A DNA stretch of 64,000 bases from Endozoicomonas atrinae. GTDB taxonomy: Bacteria; Pseudomonadota; Gammaproteobacteria; Pseudomonadales; Endozoicomonadaceae. The notes beneath the pieces are model-generated. The model was given only the letters and a program-made list of their open reading frames with translations, was not told the DNA's origin and made no database searches. The translations under genes and the position numbers were made by a program. Shown piece by piece: positions 36,074 to 45,553 of this stretch. The first letter of the stretch is position 1. Every line of letters begins with the position of its first letter. Location of the stretch: NCBI RefSeq assembly GCF_001647025.1, contig NZ_LUKQ02000003.1:1-64000 (forward strand), in the 5' to 3' direction.

Positions 36074-36795
36074 ACATATTTTTCCCGTTTGATTTGTCGG
36101 GGGGACAGCCCTCGATCTCTGAGAATTGTCACGCAATCATCAATCATGCAGGGGTTTCCACAGAGGTAAACCACATCTTCCTCAGGGTTCAGGTTGAGGG
36201 CATCAAACTGGTCTTGCACATGGCCAGCATACTCATATTCAGCAGTGTTTAAGCGGGACTCGCGGCTTAAACAGGTGCGGTGCTTTATGTTTGACAGTTG
36301 CGCAAAATCGTCAGAGTAAATGCTTTCCTCTCGATATCTGAATCCCATCAAAACAGTGACAGGTGTTCCCTTATCTGTCAGAGCTTTCAGTTGTGGAATC
36401 ATGCTGCGATATGGCGCAATCCCCGTGCCTGTTCCTGCCAGAATGAGCTGCCCTGGAAATGTTTCAGGAAGTGTCAGAGCCCCAAATGGGCCTGCGATAT
36501 TGAGTTCGGTTCCGGGGGCTGCTTTCTTGAACAGCTCAGAAGCAACGCCCCCATTGACCAGACTGAGAGCAACTTCAAGCTGTCTGGTTGCCTTAAAGTC
36601 GTCTGGTGTGTTGGCAATGCTGTAACTTCGTTTATAGATTTTTCCATCAATTTCAAATTGTAGCTGCACAAATTGTCCGGCAATAAAAGTGAAACATTCT
36701 CTTTCGTCCTGTACCAACTCAAAACTTAGCTGCAGTGTATTGGAACTGATCTGTTCAGTATTAACTAGTTTTGCGGATAAAAGAGAACCGGGCAT
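36058..36795 (-). CDS. FAD-binding NAD(P)H oxidoreductase (ferredoxin-NADP reductase-like)
   Basis: 245 residues of the FNR superfamily. FAD-binding segment RSYSIANTP (about 56-64), GGVASELF, then NAD(P)-binding LAGTGTGIAPYRSM and YLCGNPCMIDD, ending KREKYVYSGH, where the aromatic near the C-terminus would stack on the flavin. No [2Fe-2S] domain is present. Similar proteins serve as ferredoxin/flavodoxin reductases or free flavin reductases; the partner cannot be identified. It lies 12 bases downstream of the RmlD-like gene on the same strand, so they are probably one operon. Confidence 0.88.
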   Translation of the reverse strand: MPGSLLSAKLVNTEQISSNTLQLSFELVQDERECFTFIAGQFVQLQFEIDGKIYKRSYSIANTPDDFKATRQLEVALSLVNGGVASELFKKAAPGTELNIAGPFGALTLPETFPGQLILAGTGTGIAPYRSMIPQLKALTDKGTPVTVLMGFRYREESIYSDDFAQLSNIKHRTCLSRESRLNTAEYEYAGHVQDQFDALNLNPEEDVVYLCGNPCMIDDCVTILRDRGLSPRQIKREKYVYSGH

Positions 36796-36807
36796 TAATG
36801 GCTATCC

Positions 36808-37710
36808 TCATGAAGTTATTTCAGGCGTACTGCTTCCATAATAGCTTTTGATCATCCGTGAGAGGCTTCCTCTCCAGGTTTTATTATGAACACCAAATGT
36901 ACTTAAAATTTTTCGGCAGGAGAGGGTTGCATTGGCTGGTGCCTGAATACCATTTCGATCATTAAGCTTATCCATCCGCAATTTTCGGATTTTCAGGTCC
37001 TGATATTGTGATGCCTCAGAAATGACGGCTTCGGCAAAACGGTTTTCAGAGATAGACTCTGCTCCGGCATAATGATAGGTACCCCAGGGTTCAGCACCAC
37101 AGCCCAGTTGCTGGATAATCGCTACAATGACTCTTGCCGCATCTTCGCTGGGTGTAGGGCACCCCTGTTGATCGGATACGACAGCAACCTCCTGCTCTCT
37201 GCTGATCTGGTCGAGAAGGTACTTCAAAAGGTTGGTGCGTCGGTAGCTAATGACCCAGGAGAGACGAAGAATAATATGCTTTGGGCAACGCTCACTGATT
37301 TGCTGTTCTGCCTGCCATCGGCTGGTTGCCAGAACTCCGGAAGGGTTAGGTATATCTTTCTCGGTATAAGCTTCCTTTTTGGTGCCATCAAAAACCCGGT
37401 ACGTTGAAATATATACCAGAATTGCATTCTGCCGGTTGCAGCAGTCAGCCAATGTAGCCATAGCATCCCGGTTGATACGAAAGCATTTTGATGGCTCGTT
37501 TTCTGCCTTAACCGGATCGTTATAACCTGCACAGTTGACCACGATGTCTGGCTGGTATTTTTTCAGGCACGAATCAATGGACTCAGGATTTTCGAGATTT
37601 AATTCATCCCTTCCCGGAGCGATACACCTGATCTGCTTTTCAAGGAATAAATGTTGCACTTCCTGGCCGATCAGTCCGGTACCGCCAACCAATAGTATTT
37701 TCATAAGCAT
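36808..37710 (-). CDS. RmlD-like NAD(P)-binding SDR protein with altered active site
   Basis: About 300 residues of the dTDP-4-dehydrorhamnose reductase (RmlD) group. The Rossmann motif GGTGLIGQE opens the protein, and DIVVNCAGYNDPVKAENEP, then INRDAM, match RmlD. The usual STDYVFDG is STYRVFDG here, and the catalytic YxxxK reads LxxxR (GVLATSRWQAE), so both key residues are replaced. It may bind a nucleotide-sugar without reducing it, or act as a structural protein as human MAT2B does. No other rml genes are in the window. The start is uncertain: ATG 37710 or 37704, with no clear Shine-Dalgarno sequence. Confidence 0.85.
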   Translation of the reverse strand: MLMKILLVGGTGLIGQEVQHLFLEKQIRCIAPGRDELNLENPESIDSCLKKYQPDIVVNCAGYNDPVKAENEPSKCFRINRDAMATLADCCNRQNAILVYISTYRVFDGTKKEAYTEKDIPNPSGVLATSRWQAEQQISERCPKHIILRLSWVISYRRTNLLKYLLDQISREQEVAVVSDQQGCPTPSEDAARVIVAIIQQLGCGAEPWGTYHYAGAESISENRFAEAVISEASQYQDLKIRKLRMDKLNDRNGIQAPANATLSCRKILSTFGVHNKTWRGSLSRMIKSYYGSSTPEITS

Positions 37711-38168
37711 TCGGCCGTTATGAGTCAATGATCAAGGGTAAATAAATACCCTTGGATCAATACGCGAAATAGTTCTATTGAAACATGAATGAGGCTGCTC
37801 AGGAAAAGAATTCTCAGCGTCGAAGACATTAGCCAGAGTGACTGATGGCAGTAAGGCCTCTAATAAAAGCCGAAGTTATAGTAAGATAAGCCACTTATTT
37901 CCGTCTATTTTTACATTGGCTGTATATTTATCTCCTGCAGTCATAGGTTCTGTTGGCATAAGTTTGCAGGCTCAGCTCAAACTTATGCCAACAGAGCCTA
38001 AGTAACTTTTTTCGATAATTGCCATGAACGGTAAGTGCAAGCGTGCTGTTTTCCTGGGGGCGTTGTATAGGTTAACAGGGCATGAAATCTGGGATCAAAG
38101 GGGTTCCGGCATGACGCTTTCACGCAAAGGCATTTGAATGAACCTTCTGACATCAGGGTCTGCTGACG
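37711..38168. other. Spacer between the RmlD-like gene and the REC-PAS kinase
   Basis: 458 bp, divergent promoter region. Contains the foldback repeat at 37946-37998. A 134-codon minus-strand frame (37998-38402) overlaps the kinase gene and is discounted. Confidence 0.4.
37946..37998 (+). repeat. 53-bp foldback repeat with TA flanks (dispersed repeat, copy 2)
   Basis: GGTTCTGTTGGCATAAGTTT on the left is matched inversely by AAACTTATGCCAACAGAGCC on the right, one mismatch in 21 bp, around an 11-bp centre. TA lies on both sides (37944-37945 and 37999-38000). It looks like the two terminal repeats of a mobile element with nearly all of the interior lost. Confidence 0.75.
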
Positions 38169-39737
38169 ATGTATTTGGCTGAAGCTCCTGTAGAGCAACA
38201 TGAAGAAGAAGAGCGTATTCTTCTTGTGGATGACAATCCGACGAATTTGCAGGTATTGCTGCAAACCCTCAGTGGCCGTGGCTATAAGCTTCTCATTGCC
38301 AAGAATGGTGAGAGTGCACTGAGAATTGCCGGTAAGGCAAAGCCTGCTTTGGTATTGCTGGATATTATGATGCCTGGTATGGACGGTTATGAGGTTTGTC
38401 ACCGGCTAAAGGAAAGCCCTGAAACTCGGAATATCACGGTGATTTTTCTGTCGGCTCTGGACGATACCAAAGACAAGGTCAGGGGACTTGAAACCGGTGC
38501 TGTGGACTTTATCTCCAAACCTTTTCAGGCTGAAGAGGTGATAGCTCGTGTTCAGACCCAATTGAAAATTCATAAGCTTGAGCAGGCACTTTCAGCGAGA
38601 AATCGTCAGCTGGAGGCTGATAAGGCCCGCATTCTGGAAAGCATGAATGAGGGGATATTTGGGCTTGATCGATTGGGACTGATTACCTTTGCCAATCCTG
38701 CAGCGTCTGCCATGACAGGCTGGTCTATAGAGCAGCTGACTGGTCAGAACCTGATTCAGTTGATGAAAGGAGATAGAAATACCCCGTCGAATCTATCAGG
38801 CCCGCTGGCACCTATTGAGGTATCCCTGATCAAAGGTGTCAGTAAAACTGTTGAGAATGCCACTTTTCTGCACAGTGACGGCTCTCCGTTTCCGGTGGAT
38901 TTTTCCTGTACCCCTATTATGGAAAACAGCTCCCCAAGTGGTGCAGTGGTTGTTTTCAGAGATATTTCCGAGAAAAAAAGGCAGCAGGAAGCTCTGCAGA
39001 AGGCTCTGGATGAATTGGAAAGCCAGAAAGAGCAGCTGACGCATGTGTCCCGTTTGAGCACTATGGGTGAGATGGCAGCTGGCTTTGCACACGAGGTAAA
39101 CCAGCCGCTGACAGCGATTTCCAATTACGCCCAGGTGGCCAGAAGAATGTTGGCTCGGCTGGAACTGGAAGATGATCTTGGTCTTACTGAGGCCATGGAA
39201 AAAGTAAATACCCAGGCCAGGCGGGCCGGTGAAATCATTGCGCGTATTCGTTCTTTTGTGAAGAAACCGGACCATGTTCTGGGCAGTGTCGATCCAAACC
39301 GTTTGATTCAGGATACTTACAAGCTTGCAGAAGTCGACGCTCGTAACAACCATATGGAAATTCATCTGGAGCAGGAAGAGGGACTTCCTAATGTCAAGGT
39401 TGACCCTGTGCAGATCCAGCAGGTGGCATTGAACCTGATTCGAAATGGCATGGAAGCGATGAGAGATATGGATACTCGAAATATCGGAGTCTATGTTCGT
39501 ACAGAAAAACTGGATGATAACTTTGTTAAAGTGTCGGTAATTGACCGCGGCCATGGTCTGGCTGATGATGCCGAAGAAAAACTGTTTACTCCGTTTTATA
39601 CGACCAAGGCTGATGGTATGGGTATTGGGCTGACGGTATGTCACTCCATTATACAGTCCCATGGTGGTCGGCTGACATTTCAGCGCCACCCTGAAGGTGG
39701 GACGATATTTGAATTTACCATGCCGATTGCAGACTGA
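38169..39737 (+). CDS. Receiver-PAS-histidine kinase
   Basis: A 522-residue soluble kinase. Receiver domain 15-130 with Asp65 in LLDIMMPGMDGYE; PAS domain about 155-275 (ILESMNEGIFGLDRLGLITF); coiled linker; then a FixL/NtrB-like kinase core with phospho-acceptor His308 in FAHEVNQPLTAISNYAQ, N-box LNLIRNGMEAM, G1 DRGHGL and G2 GMGIGLTVCHSII. No membrane segment, so it is probably activated by another kinase through its receiver or by a ligand of the PAS domain. No dedicated response regulator is adjacent. Upstream of proA by 76 bases on the same strand. Confidence 0.93.
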   Translation: MYLAEAPVEQHEEEERILLVDDNPTNLQVLLQTLSGRGYKLLIAKNGESALRIAGKAKPALVLLDIMMPGMDGYEVCHRLKESPETRNITVIFLSALDDTKDKVRGLETGAVDFISKPFQAEEVIARVQTQLKIHKLEQALSARNRQLEADKARILESMNEGIFGLDRLGLITFANPAASAMTGWSIEQLTGQNLIQLMKGDRNTPSNLSGPLAPIEVSLIKGVSKTVENATFLHSDGSPFPVDFSCTPIMENSSPSGAVVVFRDISEKKRQQEALQKALDELESQKEQLTHVSRLSTMGEMAAGFAHEVNQPLTAISNYAQVARRMLARLELEDDLGLTEAMEKVNTQARRAGEIIARIRSFVKKPDHVLGSVDPNRLIQDTYKLAEVDARNNHMEIHLEQEEGLPNVKVDPVQIQQVALNLIRNGMEAMRDMDTRNIGVYVRTEKLDDNFVKVSVIDRGHGLADDAEEKLFTPFYTTKADGMGIGLTVCHSIIQSHGGRLTFQRHPEGGTIFEFTMPIAD

Positions 39738-39813
39738 TAATATGGCTGCTTAAAAGCCCTTTATTGCAGAGAATAAACGATAGTGGTGATGAAGATTGCC
39801 GGGAGAAAAGACG

Positions 39814-41076
39814 TTGGCTGATCAAGTGACGGAGTACATGCATGGACTGGGTCAAAGAGCCCGGCAGGCCAGTAAGGAAATGGCTGTTGCTGATACTGCG
39901 ATTAAAAACAAGGCACTTCTGGCGATAGCAGACGCACTTGAAGCGGATCGTTCACAGCTGAAATTTGTCAATACTCGGGACCTGGATGCTGGCCGGGAAC
40001 GTGGACTTGATGCAGCCATGCTGGATCGCCTTGAGCTTACCGATGCCGGAATTGATACCATGATTGAAGGTCTCCGTCAGGTGGCAGCCCTGCCGGACCC
40101 CATCGGCACGATTGATGACATGAAATATGTGCCCAGTGGTATTCAGGTAGGTAAAATGCGGGTTCCACTGGGAGTTATTGGCATTATTTATGAATCCCGT
40201 CCGAACGTCACCGTCGAAGCAGCGAGCCTTTGTCTGAAATCAGGCAATGCCGTCATTCTCCGCGGAGGCAGTGAATCCATTCACTCTAATCAGGCTATTG
40301 CCCAGTGTATTCATCAGGGACTGGCTCAGGCAGGACTGCCTGAAGATGCGGTTCAGGTGGTTGAAACGGTCGACCGTGCAGCTGTCGGTGTGCTGATTAC
40401 CATGCCTGAGTATGTTGATGTGATCGTACCTCGTGGTGGCAAAGGGCTGATTGAGCGCATCAGTGCTGAAGCCCGTGTACCGGTGATTAAACATCTGGAT
40501 GGTGTCTGTCATGTCTATCTGGATGATCGAGCCGATCATACCAAGGCTGTCCGGATAGCCATGAATGCGAAAACCCATCGTTATGGTGTGTGCAATGCGA
40601 TGGAAACACTGCTGGTGCATCAGGATGTGGCTCAGCCTTTACTGCGCGAGCTTTCTGGGCTTTATTCCCAGAAAAGGGTTGAGCTGAGAGGGTGTCCTGT
40701 TACCTGTGAGATTCTGCCCAGCGCAGTAGCAGCAACAGAAGATGACTGGTCGGAAGAGTACCTTGGCCCCGTTCTGGCCATTAAAGTGGTCCTGGATATG
40801 GATGAAGCGATTGCTCATATCAATCGCTATGGCTCTCACCATACCGATGCTATCGTGACTGAAGACTTTACTCGTGCCCGCCGTTTTATGCGGGAAGTTG
40901 ATTCAAGCTCTGTTATGGTTAATGCGTCAACCCGCTTTGCCGACGGGTTTGAATATGGGTTAGGTGCTGAAATTGGTATCTCTACCGACAAAATCCATGC
41001 TCGGGGGCCTGTTGGTCTTGAAGGGCTGACTTCGCAAAAATATGTGGTTCTTGGGGATGGCCATATTCGTCAGTAA
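39814..41076 (+). CDS. proA: Glutamate-5-semialdehyde dehydrogenase (gamma-glutamyl phosphate reductase)
   Basis: Second step of proline synthesis: reduces gamma-glutamyl phosphate to the semialdehyde with NADPH. About 420 residues. Signatures: [47 protein letters not shown] and the catalytic cysteine in [16 protein letters not shown]. The start is probably TTG 39814, since GGGAG lies 8 bases before it; the TTG at 39796 precedes that site and ATG 39838 would trim eight residues. proA heads the conserved cell-wall gene block, but the usual nadD does not follow. Confidence 0.94.
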   Translation: MADQVTEYMHGLGQRARQASKEMAVADTAIKNKALLAIADALEADRSQLKFVNTRDLDAGRERGLDAAMLDRLELTDAGIDTMIEGLRQVAALPDPIGTIDDMKYVPSGIQVGKMRVPLGVIGIIYESRPNVTVEAASLCLKSGNAVILRGGSESIHSNQAIAQCIHQGLAQAGLPEDAVQVVETVDRAAVGVLITMPEYVDVIVPRGGKGLIERISAEARVPVIKHLDGVCHVYLDDRADHTKAVRIAMNAKTHRYGVCNAMETLLVHQDVAQPLLRELSGLYSQKRVELRGCPVTCEILPSAVAATEDDWSEEYLGPVLAIKVVLDMDEAIAHINRYGSHHTDAIVTEDFTRARRFMREVDSSSVMVNASTRFADGFEYGLGAEIGISTDKIHARGPVGLEGLTSQKYVVLGDGHIRQ

Positions 41077-41378
41077 TATTGTTTTGCGATTTATGCGTTA
41101 GTGGTTTAAATCGTACTGTAATATAAACTGGCTGTTTAATGTAAAAGGGGGCTTCGTGATATGTAGTTGCCCCCGGCCTCTCAGGGTTTAAAGGGTAATG
41201 GTTGCTATAAAAGCAGACCTGTTACCGTCCTGCTAGTGGATTTCCGCCTCTGGCGCGTATCGGGCATTGACTTCTATGATTAATGCTGAGAGCCTGCCCG
41301 GTTTAAATGGCCTGATTTGGTACATGGTAAAAAACCATGTTCTACTGGGTCGTCAATACGAGGTTAATTTTGCAGTCT
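41077..41378. other. Spacer between proA and rsfS; nadD absent
   Basis: About 300 bp where Pseudomonas carries nadD. No nadD remnant is readable. It contains a hairpin GGGGGC / GCCCCC (41147-41152 and 41169-41174) without a T tract. Confidence 0.5.
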
Positions 41379-41726
41379 ATGCATTCTGATGAGTTAAAAC
41401 AGCTTGTTGTAGAAGCTATCGAAGAAGTAAAAGGTAATGAAATCACCTGTTTGAATGTTTCGGGTCAAACCAGTGTTACCGATTATATGGTGATTGCCTG
41501 TGGTACATCTAACCGTCATGTGAAGTCGCTGGCGGATAATGTTATTGAGCAGTGTAAGAAAAATGGTGCTCGACCTTTAGGGGTTGAAGGTCAGGACAAG
41601 TCTGAGTGGGTTCTGGTAGATCTAGGAGATGTTGTTGTACACCTGATGCTTCCAGCTACCCGGCAGTTTTATGATCTGGAAAGACTTTGGGATAGTGCGG
41701 ACCTGGTTGCTGCTGAGCCTTCCTGA
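41379..41726 (+). CDS. rsfS: Ribosomal silencing factor RsfS
   Basis: Binds ribosomal protein uL14 and blocks subunit joining when nutrients are scarce. 115 residues from ATG 41379, the usual family length; the longer frame from 41337 adds 14 residues not seen in the family. Core features: [40 protein letters not shown] and [19 protein letters not shown]. The stop overlaps the rlmH start (TGATG). Confidence 0.94.
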   Translation: MHSDELKQLVVEAIEEVKGNEITCLNVSGQTSVTDYMVIACGTSNRHVKSLADNVIEQCKKNGARPLGVEGQDKSEWVLVDLGDVVVHLMLPATRQFYDLERLWDSADLVAAEPS

Positions 41727-42193
41727 TGCGAATTCGGCTGATATCTGTTGGCTCAAAAATGCCTGGCTGGGTTGAAGAGGGCTATAAAGAATATAGTCGC
41801 CGGCTCGGTGTGGACGTGAAACTGGAGCTTGTTGAGATTCCTCTTGGTAAGCGCAGTAAAGGTTCTGACATTAATCGCCTTCAGGAGAAAGAGGCTGGCC
41901 AGATGCTTGCCGCAGTGGGTTCAGGCGACCTGATTGTCACCATGGAAATTATGGGGAAGGTCTGGAGCACAGAGCAACTGGCGGACAATATGGGGGCGTG
42001 GCTTCATAGTGGCCGGAATGTCAGTCTGCTGGTCGGCGGGCCGGAAGGTTTGCATTCATCATGCCTGGCAAAGGCGGATCTGCGCTGGTCACTGTCTCCA
42101 CTAACACTTCCTCACCCGCTTGTCAGAGTTGTTGTGGCTGAGCAGGTCTACAGAGCCTGGAGCATTCTTCACAATCATCCTTACCACAAGTAA
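41726..42193 (+). CDS. rlmH: 23S rRNA (pseudouridine(1915)-N3)-methyltransferase
   Basis: Methylates pseudouridine 1915 in helix 69 of 23S rRNA. 155 residues, the same as E. coli. The SPOUT SAM site is [11 protein letters not shown] followed by [20 protein letters not shown], and the C-terminus is HNHPYHK, near identical across the family. One-base stop/start overlap with rsfS implies coupled translation. Ends with a strong terminator at 42267-42307. Confidence 0.96.
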   Translation: MRIRLISVGSKMPGWVEEGYKEYSRRLGVDVKLELVEIPLGKRSKGSDINRLQEKEAGQMLAAVGSGDLIVTMEIMGKVWSTEQLADNMGAWLHSGRNVSLLVGGPEGLHSSCLAKADLRWSLSPLTLPHPLVRVVVAEQVYRAWSILHNHPYHK

Positions 42194-42266
42194 AACTGAT
42201 GTAACCGTGATTGACGAAGTACTTTCACTCAAGTAAAAGTGAAGGGCGAGCGAGTGTTTTTATATG

Positions 42267-42307
42267 AAATGCAGTGTTTTTTCTCTTGGGAAACACTGCA
42301 TTTTTTA
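42267..42307 (+). terminator. Terminator after rlmH
   Basis: Perfect 13-bp stem AAATGCAGTGTTT / AAACACTGCATTT (42267-42279 and 42291-42303) followed by T residues. It separates rsfS-rlmH from mrdA-rodA, which therefore has its own promoter in 42308-42409. Confidence 0.92.
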
Positions 42308-42409
42308 CGTTTAATCCTTGTATATTAACAGGTTAATGTATCGGTTGATGCATTGGTTGATATATTAAGAGCAGCCTTTTGATCATACGACTGATGACTG
42401 AGATATAAC

Positions 42410-44275
42410 ATGCCGCAGGATACCTTAAAGGACCATGGGGCAGAAAAAAGACTGGTAAATATCCGGATTTGGGTTGCCATTGGCTTTATGGCGCTCCTTG
42501 GTGTGGGACTGATTTCCCGCCTCTTCTATCTTCAGGTTGTTCGCTACAATGAGCTATCCACGCAATCGGATGAGAACCGTGTACTGGTTCAACCAATCCC
42601 CCCTACCCGTGGCTTGATTTACGATACGAATGGCAGGCTCCTTGCCGTTAACAAGCCCAGTCATATACTGTCGATTGTTCGAGAGCAGACAAAAGATCTT
42701 GATGGTTTGCTGGATGATATTGACAATATTTTGCCTCTGACTGAGGGGGAGCTGCAGCGTTTTCATCAACGAATTAAGCGACGTCGACCTTATGAGGCCG
42801 TTCCTCTTAAGTTTGATCTTACTTCAGAAGAGATTGCCCAGATTTCAGTGAACCTTTTCCGTTTGCCGGGTGTAGATATTAATGCTGAACTGATTCGGCA
42901 GTACCCCGAAGGAAAGAATTTTGCACACAGCATCGGCTATGTAGGCCGAATTAATGATCAGGACTTGAAGCGTCTGGATCCAGCCCTTTACTCCGGCACT
43001 CATACCACTGGAAAGATTGGTGTCGAGCGCTCTTATGAGTCTGTACTACTGGGTAAGCCTGGCCATCAGGAAGTAGAAACCAATGCTCGTGGCCGGGTAT
43101 TGAGAGTGTTGAAAAAGGATAGTCCGGAGGCCGGTCAGGATCTTAACCTGTATCTGGATATTGAGCTGCAGAAGGTAGCAATTGAGGCAATCAATGGCCG
43201 TAGAGGGGCTTTGGTTGCTATGGATCCGAAGACCGGAGGGGTGCTGGCAATGGCCAGTAATCCATCATTTGACCCTAATCTGTTTGTTACTGGTATTGAT
43301 AGTAAAACGTACAATGCGCTAAACAGAGATATCGAGCGGCCATTGTACAATCGAGCTTCATTAGGAGAGTATCCTCCGGCTTCCACGGTAAAGCCGGTTA
43401 TGGGGCTTGCGCTGCTGGCGAATGATGTGGTTAAACCAGAGGATAAAATTTTTGACAAAGGCTGGTTTCAGCTGCCGGGCAGTGACCACCGTTTTCGCAA
43501 CTGGAAACGCTCTGGTCATGGATGGGTTGATTTGCCTCGAGCGATAACAGTATCGAATGATACCTATTTCTATATTCAGGCTGGGAAGCTGGGTATCGAT
43601 AATCTCCATGACTTTGCTGATCAATTTGGGTTTGGCCACAGAACCGGCATTGATATAAGGGAAGAGCGTCCAGGCCTGCTGCCCTCCAGAGAGTGGAAGC
43701 GAGGTGCCTATGGTCAACCCTGGTATCCGGGGGAAACGGTCATTGCGATCATTGGGCAGGGCTATATGCTGGCAACTCCCTTGCAGTTGGCAGAGTCGAC
43801 GGCGCTTATTGCAAACCGAGGTAAGTATGTTCAGCCTCGCCTGGTGAAAGAAGACATTCCTGAAATCCAGGGCGAATTCTGGGGGGGGGACATCAAAATT
43901 GGTCGGACTCCCGAGGCGGAAGCCAAAAACTGGGAACTCATTATCAAGGCCATGGAAGATGTTATTCACTCTCCAAGGGGGACCGCGAACTGGCGAATTG
44001 GTCGGGGGCTAAAATATCGTATGGCCGGTAAAACGGGTACAGCTCAGGTGGTCAGTATTGCCCAGGGTGAGGAGTATGATGCGGAGAAGTTGAAAGAGTT
44101 CGAGCGAGACCACAGTTTGTTTGTAGCGTTTGCTCCTGTAGATGATCCACAGATAGCTGTTGCTGTGATACTGGAGAACAGTAATGGTGCTTCTAATGTC
44201 GCCAGAAAGGTCATGGACTCTTACCTGTTGCCACGATTAAGTGCCGAGAATAATCAAGCGAAAGGAGAGAAGTAA
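42410..44275 (+). CDS. mrdA: Penicillin-binding protein 2 (rod-shape transpeptidase)
   Basis: The elongasome DD-transpeptidase, partner of RodA. 621 residues: cytoplasmic tail, one membrane anchor (IWVAIGFMALLGVGLISRLF), pedestal domain from NRVLVQPIPPTRGLIYD, then the transpeptidase domain with the active-site Ser325 and Lys328 in PPASTVKPV, SND in the SxN position and KTGTAQVV. No missing catalytic residue. Stop overlaps the rodA start by one base. Confidence 0.96.
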   Translation: MPQDTLKDHGAEKRLVNIRIWVAIGFMALLGVGLISRLFYLQVVRYNELSTQSDENRVLVQPIPPTRGLIYDTNGRLLAVNKPSHILSIVREQTKDLDGLLDDIDNILPLTEGELQRFHQRIKRRRPYEAVPLKFDLTSEEIAQISVNLFRLPGVDINAELIRQYPEGKNFAHSIGYVGRINDQDLKRLDPALYSGTHTTGKIGVERSYESVLLGKPGHQEVETNARGRVLRVLKKDSPEAGQDLNLYLDIELQKVAIEAINGRRGALVAMDPKTGGVLAMASNPSFDPNLFVTGIDSKTYNALNRDIERPLYNRASLGEYPPASTVKPVMGLALLANDVVKPEDKIFDKGWFQLPGSDHRFRNWKRSGHGWVDLPRAITVSNDTYFYIQAGKLGIDNLHDFADQFGFGHRTGIDIREERPGLLPSREWKRGAYGQPWYPGETVIAIIGQGYMLATPLQLAESTALIANRGKYVQPRLVKEDIPEIQGEFWGGDIKIGRTPEAEAKNWELIIKAMEDVIHSPRGTANWRIGRGLKYRMAGKTGTAQVVSIAQGEEYDAEKLKEFERDHSLFVAFAPVDDPQIAVAVILENSNGASNVARKVMDSYLLPRLSAENNQAKGEK

Positions 44276-45420
44276 TGGCTAACCAGGATTTTGTCCGCCA
44301 GATTGATCTCCACGGGTTTGGTCGCAGCCCGGGACTATCCATGCGATGGCATATTGATTTTGTGCTGCTTGGTTTTTTGCTTTTACTCTGTGGAGCGGGC
44401 CTCTTTATTCTCTACAGTGCGACTGGCAGGGATATGTCTGTTGTTATTCGACAGGCTACCTACCTGGGCATCAGTCTGACCGGAATGCTGATCGTGGCCC
44501 AGATTCCGCCGAGAATGCTAATGCAGTGGGCCAAGTGGTTTTATGTGGGAGGGGTGCTGCTATTACTGGCAGTGCTGTTCATGGGAGTTCACTCCAAAGG
44601 CGCACAGCGCTGGATTCAGCTGCCTGGTTTCCGGTTTCAGCCATCGGAGGTGATCAAGCTGATAATGCCCATTACCATGGCGGCTTTTCTGGCTCGGCGT
44701 CCACTGCCTCCCTCTTTTAAAGATGTCATTTTCTCGCTGATTATTATTGCTGTTCCGGTGGTGCTTATTGCCAAGCAACCTGACCTTGGTACGTCAATTT
44801 TGATTGGTGCTTCGGGTATGTTTGTTTTACTGCTGGCTGGTTTGCGAAAACGTATCATATTTTCTGTAATATGCCTTGCTGTACCTGCGATCTATGTGCT
44901 CTGGCAGTTCTTTATGTATGACTATCAGAAGAGGAGGGTGCTGACATTTCTAAACCCTGAAAGTGACCCATGGGGAGCCGGCTGGAATATCATACAATCC
45001 ACAATCGCCATTGGTTCTGGAGGGCTTTATGGCAAGGGCTGGTTACAGGGAACTCAATCTCATCTCGACTTTTTGCCAGAGAGTCATACGGATTTTATTA
45101 TTGCCGTTCTTGCGGAAGAGTTTGGCCTGCTGGGGTGTCTGGTACTTTTTGTTCTCTACACTCTGATACTGGGGCGGGGAATATTTATAACGCTAAATGC
45201 CCAGACTCTGTTCGGACGTTTATTGGCCGGCAGTATTACCCTGACTTTCTTTGTATATATCTTTGTGAACATTGGAATGGTCAGCGGGCTTTTGCCGGTG
45301 GTTGGCGTTCCTTTACCAATGGTCAGTCGGGGAGGAACTTCTTTGCTGACATTGCTGGCTGGTTTTGGTCTCCTGATGTCGATACATACGCATCGCTCTT
45401 TCTTGGGGGTTTCCCGATAG
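44275..45420 (+). CDS. rodA: Peptidoglycan glycosyltransferase RodA
   Basis: SEDS-family glycan polymerase that works with PBP2 to elongate the cell. 381 residues with about ten membrane helices. Signatures: FILYSATGRD in the first extracellular loop, GAQRWIQLPGFRFQPSEVIK, and LPESHTDFIIAVLAEEFGLL with the catalytic Asp; GLLPVVGVPLPMVSRGGTSL near the C-terminus. Confidence 0.96.
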   Translation: MANQDFVRQIDLHGFGRSPGLSMRWHIDFVLLGFLLLLCGAGLFILYSATGRDMSVVIRQATYLGISLTGMLIVAQIPPRMLMQWAKWFYVGGVLLLLAVLFMGVHSKGAQRWIQLPGFRFQPSEVIKLIMPITMAAFLARRPLPPSFKDVIFSLIIIAVPVVLIAKQPDLGTSILIGASGMFVLLLAGLRKRIIFSVICLAVPAIYVLWQFFMYDYQKRRVLTFLNPESDPWGAGWNIIQSTIAIGSGGLYGKGWLQGTQSHLDFLPESHTDFIIAVLAEEFGLLGCLVLFVLYTLILGRGIFITLNAQTLFGRLLAGSITLTFFVYIFVNIGMVSGLLPVVGVPLPMVSRGGTSLLTLLAGFGLLMSIHTHRSFLGVSR

Positions 45421-45553
45421 ATCTTTACCTTTCTACCATAGAATTCAAAACCACTGTCGATTAATGTAGAGACAGGGTTGGTTAAGTATTGTTGCAGCTG
45501 TATTAGTCTGTGGGAGAACCCTGAGTTTGTTATTTTTGAAAAGGTACGGATAC

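Noticed and set aside
38796-39689. 297-codon minus-strand ORF opposite the REC-PAS kinase
   Set aside because: Antisense to a well-supported histidine kinase; its translation is not protein-like.
41147-41174. GGGGGC/GCCCCC hairpin after proA as a terminator
   Set aside because: No T tract follows, and the loop is long; noted only within the spacer description.
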